Of a stretch of DNA of 64,000 bases, positions 1 to 10,737 are shown piece after piece. The notes under the pieces were generated by a model. The model had not been told where the DNA came from, did not search any database, and saw only the letters and a list, made by a program, of their open reading frames with translations. The DNA comes from Anarhynchus alexandrinus (taxonomy: Eukaryota > Chordata > Aves > Charadriiformes > Charadriidae): contig VUYV01000045.1 of the NCBI GenBank assembly GCA_008711295.1, forward strand, positions 4,147,147 through 4,211,146, written 5' to 3'. Numbering within the stretch: the stretch's first letter is position 1; each line of letters starts with the position of its first letter. Both the position numbers and the translations under genes were made by a program.

Positions 1-3000
1 CTGGTTAGCTTTAACAGCTGCATCCAATAACAAGAAAAACAGTAAATATGTAATATTGGTGCTGCTGTTTATTACTGGTCATACATTAGCCCTCCTGCTC
101 TGCATCACTTGCCTCTGCTGTAGACAAGAACATTTCCAAGTGCCATGAGGAGCTAAAGTTGTCTCTGCTCCGCTCAGACCGCAGCTGCCCAACGGCAGTG
201 CAGGCTGCACAGGGAACTCCCAGCACTGAATTAGAAGTGAATATACAATGGAGACTTCTCTCGCAGATAAAGGAGTGTAATTTTGACCTTAATATATCAT
301 GAGTAAGACACTAAGCTGGAGTCTGAAGTACAAGAATCCACCTATCTCTTGGGAAATCCTCTGTTTGCTCTGTGATAACACAATAATGCTGAAAACAGGC
401 GGGCACTGATAAAGACGCAAGACCAAATACAAGGCAGGTATAAGCAGGGTGACATTGCTAAACAAAGAAGAACACTGCCTACTTTCACCAGACTTTAATT
501 TTAACTCTGCTATTTTGCAAGGGTTTAGCTGGAACTGTACCTCAATTAAATATTCATTCATGAGAAAAAACTATTTGTGTTTCATAGCAAACAGCTCATA
601 CACAATTTACAAATGGCTACATATATCCTTAATTAGTTTTCAACAACCCTGCTAAATGCTGAGCACAAATTAAATCCATTTTATGTCGAGGCTGCAGATA
701 TACAGTCACCTTATCTAATCAGCCCCAGCTGCCTTAAAGCCTGTAACTCCGAAACAAAGAGGCTACCAAACCAAATAACTTCTGTGAGGCCTCGCTGGAG
801 GAGAAGGGGATCGGGTTGATTACTGCTCACCTGCCACACTGAGGCATGCAGGCAACCTGAAACAAAGGGAGTTTTCAGTGCTTCCCAATGACACACCTAG
901 TTTGTGAAGTAATTACCTCTGACGCATGACACAAAAGATAAACACCCAGTCTTGTAGCATGTTGGCTAGCAACTCAAAAACACTTTGGAAAATAATATCG
1001 TTATGCTACCTTTAAAATAGCAGGTGGATTTCACCTGTTTGCAGCAGGTAACTCAGGACCCAGGTACTAACTGAGTACCACTCGAGCCTTCAAAACAGAG
1101 CTGAAGTGCTGCCTCAGATGTAACCAGGATTTCACACAGACTTGATTTGCTCCTAGGCAGAACACAGCTCAGCTCAGTGTTTCACTTACCAATAAGCTGA
1201 TTATCTTTTAAAGGTGGCACGATGAATTCTTTGGTCTCTTTTAATAAAAGGCAAATGTAAGATGAGGGGACAAATCTATTTGGTTACGCGTAACATGTAA
1301 CCTTACAATCACCTTCTGTGCTGTGGTTTCATCTGCATGACCTCTCAGCAATTGCTAGCAACGCCTTTGGAGCCAGATTTGTTGGTCCACTGCTGTTTTG
1401 ACCTTCAAACGCTTACAGTGTGGGAGGAGAAGGGTGAGGTGCTGCTGGACTCCAGAAGCTGGGTGTTGTGTCCCTCCACCTGGTATCAGTTGAGGGTGAG
1501 GATCTGGTGACTCCAGAGCTGATGGTTCATGAGCTAATTGTTCAGTATGTTTAATTATCTTGGAGTGCTAAAAACATTCTTGTTGCAGCAATCAGGCATG
1601 AAGTAGAGTTTCTGTATCCAAGAGGTTTGTCCATTTTTCCCAACTGTGTCATTTGGCCTTAAGGACTTTGCTTTGCATAGTTTAACACAAACATATGTCC
1701 ATTAGAGACCTTCATAGACTTGCCTTGGATTATCTCCAAAGCCATCCCCAGCTCGGTGCTGGATCTGAGAGAGACCAGGAGCACAAGAGCTGAAGACACC
1801 TTGCAGACGTGGGTGAACCATATTGTCCCTAAAGCATGCCACGCTGTTACGTGTGGCATTTTCCTATGAGAAAGTGGGTTGCCCTGTGTTATTCTCCCTG
1901 ACTGTGGTCTCCCTGTCAGGGCAGATGGAGAGTGAGGTGAAAGTACAACATCAGCTATGGCCTTTCACAGAGTTCAGTTTTAAGGCCAAATGCTGTTAGT
2001 GCTTACAATAAGGGCTTCACAGGAGGCCATACCGGCTAACATACACTGTTTTTGACACAGTGCGTTGAAGCGCAGTCACCCCAGGCATGGCCTCAGTTCA
2101 CTGTCTGGATGCTCTGGGCCTAGGGCCACGAGCAGCTTCTTGTCTACTGTCCATGGGGAAACTGGTCTTTGTGAAAGCCCGCGAGAAGGGCTGGGCCCAC
2201 TCTACGCAGGCATGGCAGGCCAGGCCTGTGGGGCAGTTTCCCTGCCCAGCCCTCCATGGCTGCTCTGCCGGGCAGGACAGCAGCACAGAGCGGGGAAACG
2301 GAGAGTCCTGGCTGTGGGCTGAGCTTCCCTTCACCTGCCTGACACTGTGGGGCAGGAACATGCCAAAAGGGCCTTAGAGACGACACAAAACAGGGTGTGC
2401 GTGTGCAGCTGATTCACAGGGTGGAGGAAGAGCTGGATGTGCTTGCAAGGAAAGCCACCGGTCTCACAGGCGGGAGACCCTCCATGATGCAGATGTGGCT
2501 CTGGGGCATCCTGGAGAGCTGCACCCAAGGTGCTCTCAGAAAGCAACGTGGACAGGACTAACGAAAGCACCTCACCCACGCTATTCTCTCTGAGGGCAAT
2601 CACCTCTAGCAACACAGCATTTTTTCCAGTGGTGTTCAAATTGATGGGAACTCTCCTGATCCCTTTAGGAGGCTGTCCCATAAGCAAACAATGTCACAGC
2701 AAGGAATAATTTCCTACTGTATTATCTTTCCTGATATCTAAATGTGCTCTTTCCCTGCATTGCTGTCAATACCCTCCACCCCTGTCGCCTGAAATAACTG
2801 CTCACTCATCACTGTAGTGGGTTTAGCCATGCTGTACAAATCCAGAGAGATAAGAAACAATATTCTTTAGATAACAGCACAGACTTGCACAAAGTTCTTT
2901 CTTGTCTCAGAGTTCAGTCTGCACCCTTATTTAAAGAAAAAAAAAAGGAATGCAACAAAAATCCCCTCTTTACAGGGATTACCTTCAAATGCAGCATGTG

Positions 3001-6000
3001 GTATCATCAGTGCAGTGCTAAGGACACTTGAAATAGTGGTGCTGTTTTAAGTAAGATTTCTTTGCAAAGAAATGTGCAGCTGATTCACGGGGTGAAGTAA
3101 TGGCTGGACGTGCTTGCAAAGAAAGCCACCATTTTCCCCATGGTTGCCAATGTGCAGTATTTGAAACGATCTCTTTTTCTGTGCTTCAAGCAGCAATTAA
3201 GTATTGTATTTCAAATGCCACCACACAGCAACTGGTGAGCAAATAATGACTTAAATAAGGAGTAAGAAAAAGTTTTGTTTGCTTTTGCAGGTGTTAAATT
3301 TCAGCAGGACAATCTAACTCAAACAAAGCCCTAAACAAAAGTTACTGGAATTCCTGACTGACAACCTGAGTTTCATGTTAGACAAGGCAGATAATCAAAA
3401 TTATCTCTTCTGGATCTAAAATCTCTAACCACTGATTTTTACCATGGCTGTAAAATTCTGAGTTTGAGTGTTTTCACTTCAGGTATAAAATTTTTGTTTA
3501 AATTTTTAAACAATTGCAGCAACTACCTGTGGTTAAATGATTTATTTCTGCAATGAGTATCCTTTAAAAAAAACCCCAAAACCACAGTAAAACTTGCACT
3601 GGCAAGTACCTTGCTGGATTTAAATGTGAATTTAGATTATTTTCTTGTTCTTCTGGTAACCTGGTTATTCCTCCCTTGAGAAGAAATGCAATGCTACAGA
3701 TCCAGTACCCAGATGGATTCAAATTCACATCCTGTAAGCAATCTTAAAACATTATGAAAAAGGTAATTGAGTCATGTTTAGACCCAGTAATTAATTCTGT
3801 GGAACCCATTTACGGGAAACTCAGCTGCAGTGAAACCCTGCTTGTAGAGCAGAGAATGAAAGCTGCGAGTTGTTTCAATGCAAACTAGCGATGCTTGTGA
3901 GCGAGCCCCTTCCCGCAGGACTCAAGTGTGCAATCCTGCCCCAACATCAAAGCCCTTCGGAGTCAAGATGGCGGGACCAGGCCTGTAACCGAAAGGTTTC
4001 ATGGAGAAAATTCCATGACTTCACTACCACAGGCTCCCATTGTAATTCTTAATTGGTTACTTTAGATTACTCTCTCAGCCAACCCTTGTTAATGTGAAAT
4101 GATAACCTTGAACTGTGTTCATGGTTTAAGTATTATCCAAAGACCTGCACGCAGCATGCAGGGACAAAGTCAGAAATTCTTTTGCACTTGTGTGAGGTCA
4201 GAATCAGGCTGATTCTGTCAGTCGGATCACAGGATCGCAGTAATCCAGCTGTTTATGGGCCTTATCAAACATTAGATTAAGAGCTCGTGCGTGCCAGTCT
4301 GAAGATGGAGTTTACCAGCCTGATTCTGCTGCTTTTAGCGATGGTGCTATTACTGGATTTGCTCTGCTCTGCAATTCCTTTTGCATCTTCCAACCCAAAG
4401 CTGCTTTTTCAATATTTGTTTACCCAATGCCCGCTCTGTTTCCTTTCACAGCCTGTCAAGGGTGCCCTTCAAGCCACCCCATGGTTCGGCTCCTCTTTGA
4501 GCCGTGACTCCTCACCCCAGCTGGGGAGGCAGCTGCACCAAGGGTCCTGGTTCTCTCCCCAGGCCAGGAGGGAGAGAGAGAAGAGCCCAGTGGAATGAGG
4601 AACGGAACCAACCCTGTTGTTCACAGGAAGGAATGAAGGTGACACTCATCCTGAATTTGCCTGGAACACTCTCTCATCAAAGGACAGCCGACAACCAGGA
4701 AGAAAGGTTTATCGGGTAAGGGTTACTTGGAATTGCCCATCCAGGCCCTACAACAAAGGCCAAGCCTTACAGGATTAAGAGTTTTGTTCTGTGTAATATG
4801 GTTAATAAAAAAACCTGCCCATAAACAGGGTGGCTCCAGGTGTTCTGGGCTGGGAACAGGCTCCTGTGGGACACACAAGGACCTTCACCAGAGCACATGT
4901 ACAGGACAGCTATAGCAGCCGTAAACGTTATATTATCCTAACAGCATAATGAGTTGGGTTTACTATTCTTCATGTCTTTTTTTGCATTAATTATTAATAT
5001 TCAGTTAATACGGCAGTGAGCAGAATGTACCCACAGATCTATCCATAAAGGAAGTAATTTACTGCCTGCTTTACAACGGTGCTGTGTAAACACTTGAGCA
5101 TCATTAAGTACTGCATTTCTATGGGAGTAGTGGCATATTCAGGTGAGGAAACACAACACTTTGGAGAAAACCAAGCACTTTTGGTCCAGCCCCAGCCTGC
5201 ATTGCTACCAGCCTGCAACAGTGTGAAAATAAATCAATGTTGTTAATGAAAAAATTGAGGAACTGAAAATGATCCCAACACATTCCTTAAAGCTCAGTGT
5301 TTCTATTGTTTCCACAGGACTTCTGCTTCGTGCAGCTTGAATACAGCATTAGAAAAGTCCTGGCCTTACTGCAAAACTCTCATGGATTTCAGTCAGTCAG
5401 GATCAGGCCCAGGATGGGCACCTGAAACCAAAAGGGTGAGAAAGGGAGCCCAAGAGACCATGATTACTTCCCGGCATCTGAGTGATTTCTTAAAAGCATC
5501 TTAAAATATTCTTCAAAAATTAGAATTATTTTTAAATATGTAATTGTACAACCCCTGTATTGTCCTGTTGCAGCTGCCTCTCTATAAGAGGCAGATTTTC
5601 CTCTATTCTTGTTCCCTAAGTCACAGAGCAGGTTTCAAATGTTGTGATTCAATTGTTTGTGTCTCCGCAGACGTAACACTGTTTCTGGCAGTGCAGTTTC
5701 ACTGCTGAACAGCAAATGGAACAGACCCCAAAGGAGACTGGGATCTGCAAGACCCTCCTCAGATTTGCAGTGTTTCCTTGCATGTATCTGCACTGTTGGC
5801 TGTGACCCTGTGGCGAGGCATGTATCTCTTTGTGAGGCTGCTGCCTCCAGTTCATCCTTGAAACCAGCATCCTCCAGAATTCAGTGAAATGACAATACTT
5901 GTTTAACCCTGTATGTATACTTGCGAGTCTTGCTGAATAAAGCATGGGTCCAGCAGGCATTCCTGTACAAGCTCAAGGATAATAGTTGACTAATCTGTGT

Positions 6001-9000
6001 GGGGAGAGCTGATGAACAACTTCTCGTGACTGATCTTCAGTAAAACTAATTTTCATCCTTAAGATTTTTAGAATCATTTCAGTATGGTGCCTGTATATCG
6101 TAAGTCACTGTGGCACACATACTACCCTGTTTTCTTGCAGACATAGGAGCTTCGAATTTTTACTCTGTACCCTCCCACATTCCGGTGCAATTCCTTTCAT
6201 TAATGAGCATGCACACAAAATGACCTCTGTATTCCCTTCTGCAAAATTGTGCACTGTTTCCCTGAACTCTGGAGCTCACATTTTCATGATAAAAGGTGCA
6301 ATTATTTTCCTGTGCAGTAACATTTGCATCAAGACTGGCTTTGCAAACAGATTTTCAGCCTCTCATTAGGTTGACAAGAATCTGGTCAGCCTGGTAAGCA
6401 ATCTTTTGCATGCAGCAAATTCATTTTATTTAAGCACCCCTTTACGTTAGTCTTTTGAAAGAGCCTTCTGCATGCAAAGGCAGACACTACTGCTCAGTCT
6501 ACCCTTCCCTGTGCATTACAAATTGTTTACTAATGAGGCAGTTAGAATCTAATTTTATACAATCAATAATGAAAATGTGTTAACGACTGCAACCTAAAAT
6601 TAGCATCTTTCATGACTATAACATAATTCCCAAACTTTCCTCAACTACAAGCTATTCCTTAGCAGTTACAGTTCATTCTTTGTCATTCTGGAGTCTCAGA
6701 AAGCTCTGAGCACGGCACTACACTTGGTGACCAAGGCACTGAAAAGGCAGAAACTGGATCTATGTAATTCTTAAACACTACTCACAGATCTTGCCCCCCA
6801 CCGCCCCAGTAGATGAGATTCAATGAGCGCAAAACTTCACTGACATTCTTTGATGAGGCCTTTGATTTGTGGTGGTGGCAAAACTGCTCGTCCCAGTAAC
6901 CTACAATTATGACATTTAAGTGATAAAACCCAGAAAAATCAACACCTCCACTAACAATGCAGTTTCACTATTTAAATGCTGGGGAATTACTTGCATTTAA
7001 CTTTTGGCACAGGTTCTGATTTAATTCCCAGTTAAGTCAATGACAGCCTGGAGACTCTCTTGCTTTGCTTCAGTGATAGGGGATAAGCCCAGCAGTCAAG
7101 ATTTATTCTCCAAATATTAGTAGAAGTGCTCCGCTTATCAGGCAGTTGATATTGTTAGCTCGAATGCAATAAAATCTTTGCATCCAAATATAAGCTTTTG
7201 TGAGATCTTAGTTGACAGATGGATTTATCAGTCGATAACACAGTCTTGAATTTCTTCTTAAACTTTGGTTAATTGAAGCATGTGGGAAGCATGGATCTTT
7301 CCAAAACCACTCATTGAGGAACAATACTGAAATTACATTGCCTACTCAGGAACCTTACTGTCAGTGAACTTTGACTTTCCAATCATCGTAAACTGTCTTT
7401 AAATGAAGATTATTCTGAAGCTGGAATCTAGTTTTATTTTTGTTTGGATAAAGTGACTAAAGACACATGACATGGACCAATCTAACCAGGTATGAGGCAG
7501 TTTTATACTAAAACTGCAAACTTTAGTTTCTGCTCCCTCCTAAACTTTTCCCCCAGTAAAAACAATTTAGCAGTGGGCTTACAAAAAAAATCCATGAATC
7601 TTTATGCACAAAGGGCATGTCCTCAAATACAGTGGAATTCTTGAAAAGACTCTCATAGGCTTCAATGGACTTGTAATCAAGCTCTGCATTTGAGAGGCAA
7701 GAGGTTCCCTAATTTCCATTTCCAGACATGATCAACAGTGATGGAAGCACTCAGCTCTGTGAAGTATCGTGTAAAATTTTATAGTATGCTGTTGTATATG
7801 GCTTGACAGCGGTACAGATGTGACAGCCTGGGAACCCCTATAGTATAGAATAGGGTAATTCCCAAGTAAACCACCTTTATAAGAAGGAGGTTTTCTTTTA
7901 ATGAAATAATGGGCAGCAAATGCCAGAAGGAATGCATTTCTCTGTCTTCCTTTCAACAGTGCTTCATATGTAGAGTAAATACAAGTAAAGCATGATACAC
8001 CTCTAAATATATGTATAGAAGATATACAGCCAGGATTGCTCTTCAGAAATTACAAAACACTATCGGGCGACCAATAGCATAATCTTTAGCTTAAACAACC
8101 CAATACTTTTGAGAATAATTTTTAAGCCATAACATAAATAGGTTCTGAAATCCTACAACAGAAGTCAGGCAAACAGTAAGTGTTTCTGCAAAGTTTACAT
8201 ATTGCACTCCGCTTGCCAAAAACATGGTCTGAATAAGGAAATGGCATGAACTAAGCCAGTCAGAGTCCAAATAATTAATATTTTACTACAGGTGTTAGCA
8301 GACAAGACTGTAAAAAGTCCTTCCTCCCCATTTGTGTGCTTAGCATGTGATAGGCCTATCACCTGGCAGAAACTATCCAGGAGTCTTTTGGCTCAGGCTC
8401 CAGATTAACACAGATCTTGCCTGCGCAGACAAGCATCTTCATCTCCTGTGGGAGGTGAAAGGCTTAAACAAATGAGTATTTCAGAGCCACATCAATATGT
8501 TGTTGCATTTCCAACCTGTCTGACTGCTGGAAGATGCACTGGCTATAGAAAACTGGGGATTTCCCATGACACCCAACTCCACGTGGCTTGAATTCTGCAT
8601 CCTCCTGGCCGCTTCATCCAAGAACTCCAGGGATGATGATTCCTGCAAGACTTAAGGGAGGCAATTAGCACGGCTTGATCAGTCTCGTGCTACGTTTGCC
8701 AAGCTAACGCTTGCAGTTGAACCTTTCAACTGTGGTGTCCTAGTTGAACAGAGTTTGGTGAACTGGAGAAACATCCACACCCGCGTAAGAATATTGGGCA
8801 ATTGGATCTTGACACCACTTCTGTTGAGCTCTTCGACCACATGAAATGGTAATCTGGTCTTTCATCTTTCCCAGTAGTGTTTTCCAGCTTTAATCTCAGG
8901 TGCATACGGAGGTATCAGCAGACCTACTGGAAACATGAGGAACTGCAGCTGCTAAAAGCATACAACCCAACCATAATCACAAACTGTTTCTATAAATAGA

Positions 9001-9369
9001 GTATGAAAGTCGCACATGGCTTTTAGGGGCCAGGTGTTCTGGAGGCTATTTTTGAGTGGCACTGAGTCCAGATAACATATTTCACTAAATGCTCACAAAA
9101 CACTGGTGCTATATGCCAAAAATAAATCTGCAGTGACCTGATCCATCCAACTCTGTGCCACCCTGTCATGCAAGAGTGGGGATGTGAGGATGCTCCTACC
9201 TAGAGACCAGCATCAGTAAAGCTGAATTTAAGACTGTCTGTACATCTAGAGATGGGACACAGCCTGGCCGCTTCATGCAGGTTCATTTTCAGCGGTGTCA
9301 GAGGTACACATAAGTACCACAGCACGCTACTACTGCTAGACCAACACCTAACGCAGCTGCCACAGCTGG
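1..9369. other. Intergenic DNA, no gene recognised
   Basis: Open frames here are short and look like chance. I found no pair of splice sites enclosing a convincing exon and no RNA gene. The only structure noted is a 58-base segment present twice, at 2402-2459 and 3073-3130. The stretch is AT-leaning and mostly unique. Distal exons of a gene reading left from the CpG island at 9.4-10.4 kb could lie here unseen, because short exons cannot be found reliably by eye. Confidence 0.5.
2402..3130 (+). repeat. 58-bp direct repeat, two copies 670 bp apart
   Basis: Positions 2402-2459 and 3073-3130 align without gaps and differ at only a handful of bases. Both begin TGTGCAGCTGATTCAC and end AAAGCCACC. 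The DNA between and around the copies is not similar, so this is a local segment duplication or two fragments of one dispersed repeat that I do not recognise. Confidence 0.75.
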
Positions 9370-9666
9370 TCACTCGCAACCCCCCCTCCCCTCAGGTTTA
9401 TGCTTAAGCCCAGCTGCTCCTGCGAGCCTTCCATCTCTTCGCTGGACACGGACGGACAAGCTGCAGCACAGGACGTTCTCCCCCTCTGCAGGGAAGGCGA
9501 GGGAGGAAACCCCTGAAATATGCCTCTGACAACCCCTGCCCGCAGACCCCTGCCAATCTCGCCCTCGGAGGCTGCTGCCCTCTCCAGCCTGCCCCGGGGG
9601 CCCCGCCGCCGGCCGCAGCCGCCCTCCGCCCGTCTCCTCGGGAGCCTCCCTCAGCCCCGCCGCCAT
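9370..9666 (-). CDS. Possible leftward first exon or 98-aa frame starting in a YY1-like element
   Basis: A minus-strand ATG at 9664-9666 lies in CAAAATGGCGGC, an arrangement often seen where a YY1 site overlaps the start codon of a housekeeping gene. The frame runs 98 codons and begins MAAGLREAPEETGGG, an Ala/Gly/Glu-rich start typical of vertebrate first exons. No good donor site was found inside it. Other minus-strand frames in the same island are also open because the DNA is GC-rich, so openness is weak evidence. I do not recognise the product. It may be the 5' end of a gene reading left, or only an island by-product. Confidence 0.25.
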   Translation of the reverse strand: MAAGLREAPEETGGGRLRPAAGPPGQAGEGSSLRGRDWQGSAGRGCQRHISGVSSLAFPAEGENVLCCSLSVRVQRRDGRLAGAAGLKHKPEGRGGCE

Positions 9667-9889
9667 TTTGAGCGGGGAGCTGAACGGCCGGGAGGTGGCA
9701 GAGTGCCCCGGGGCAGAGACGACCCGTTGTCTCCCACACCTCCAGCTGGGGAGGAAGCCACAGTCTTTCTCCCCAACCCGATGAGGCTGTGATGGAGCAC
9801 CCCCCCCTCCCCGGGAGCCGCCCCATCCGTGACACCCGTCTCCCCTGCCCTGCTGATGGGACAGTCACCGCCCGCCCCGGCTCGGGCCC

Positions 9890-9901
9890 TGCGCATGCGC
9901 A
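9890..9901. promoter_or_regulatory. NRF1-type palindromic site
   Basis: TGCGCATGCGCA is a full match to the known NRF1 consensus and is its own reverse complement. It lies about 145 bp upstream of the TATA box and about 220 bp from the ATG of the minus-strand frame, so it could serve either direction. Confidence 0.7.
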
Positions 9902-10014
9902 CAACTGCCGCCGCCGACCGCGCCACACCCCAACCGCCACCCGCGCGCCCCGGGGGAAGAGGGGAACGGTGGGACTTTGCCCTGGGAGAGTAGCTGTCGT
10001 CACAGGGGCAGCGA

Positions 10015-10054
10015 CCAATGAGCAAGCGCGATTAAAATAGCGTGCTATAAATAG
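10015..10054 (+). promoter_or_regulatory. CCAAT box and TATA box
   Basis: CCAAT at 10015-10019 is followed by TATAAATAG at 10046-10054. A second A/T-rich element, ATTAAAATAG, lies just before the TATA box. The expected start site is 25-35 bp downstream, in a GC-rich leader. This sets the direction of the island to the right and supports the transcript proposed for 10.1-13.5 kb. Confidence 0.65.
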
Positions 10055-10737
10055 CAGCCCGCGGGCGGCGGTTGGTGCTGCGCGGGTGCAGGTGCGGCGG
10101 CTGAGGCGGGTGTCCGCGACACCGGCTCCGTGCCCGCCCTCTTCCCCTGCCCCGGCTGTCGTGCTCCCTGTCACGGCTCCTCGCCACCGTCCCGGCTGGG
10201 GCGTCCCGAGGAGCCGTCTGGGCGCCAGCGGGGCGGCTGGTGGGCGGGGGCGCGTCCCTCTGCCTCGGGAGAGGCCACGGGGACAGGGCGCGACGCCCTC
10301 GGGGCCTCGGTGCCCGGCCTCGTCGCTTCGGCTCCCCTCAAGGACTCGGTGACTCCTGCTGCTGGTGTCAGTTAATATCTTCCTTTGACGTGTGCTCTCC
10401 TCTTCTCTTTGAGGTGACTGAGGGTAGCCAGCACCTTGCCATCACGAAAAAGCAGTGTTCCTGGCAGCAATTTCCTGTACGTGCTCTTAAAACAGCATCT
10501 GTTTAAGATTTGAGACGGGCTGTTGCCAGTGAAGGAAGTGGAGTGATAAAGCTTATCGTGTTGGCCTATATTCTGCCATCTTTCCTCCATTAGTCTGAAC
10601 CACGCTGCAACAGAAAAAGGTTTCAGAGGTGTTACAGGGCCAGGCCCTTTCTGGGTAAGATCCTGCTGGAAAAATGCAGGCCTGCCCTGCTTGGGGTTTA
10701 CTGCTCAGGCCTCCTGATCCTATACTGCTGTGCACAG

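Larger units (their letters stand above)
9370..10380. promoter_or_regulatory. CpG island promoter with NRF1, CCAAT and TATA elements
   Basis: This block is very GC- and CpG-rich against AT-leaning flanks. It holds a perfect NRF1-type palindrome TGCGCATGCGCA at 9890-9901, a CCAAT box at 10015-10019 and a TATA box TATAAATAG at 10046-10054. This predicts plus-strand transcription from about 10075-10085. On the other strand, a GCCGCCATTTTG element (YY1-like) near 9659 overlaps an ATG reading left, so the island may be bidirectional. The combination of a classic TATA/CCAAT core inside a CpG island is seen directly; promoter activity is inferred. Confidence 0.75.

Noticed and set aside
9404..10174. 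256-codon minus-strand open frame
   Set aside because: It lies wholly inside the CpG island, where low stop-codon density makes several frames open on both strands; the translation is Gly/Arg/Pro-rich with no domain.
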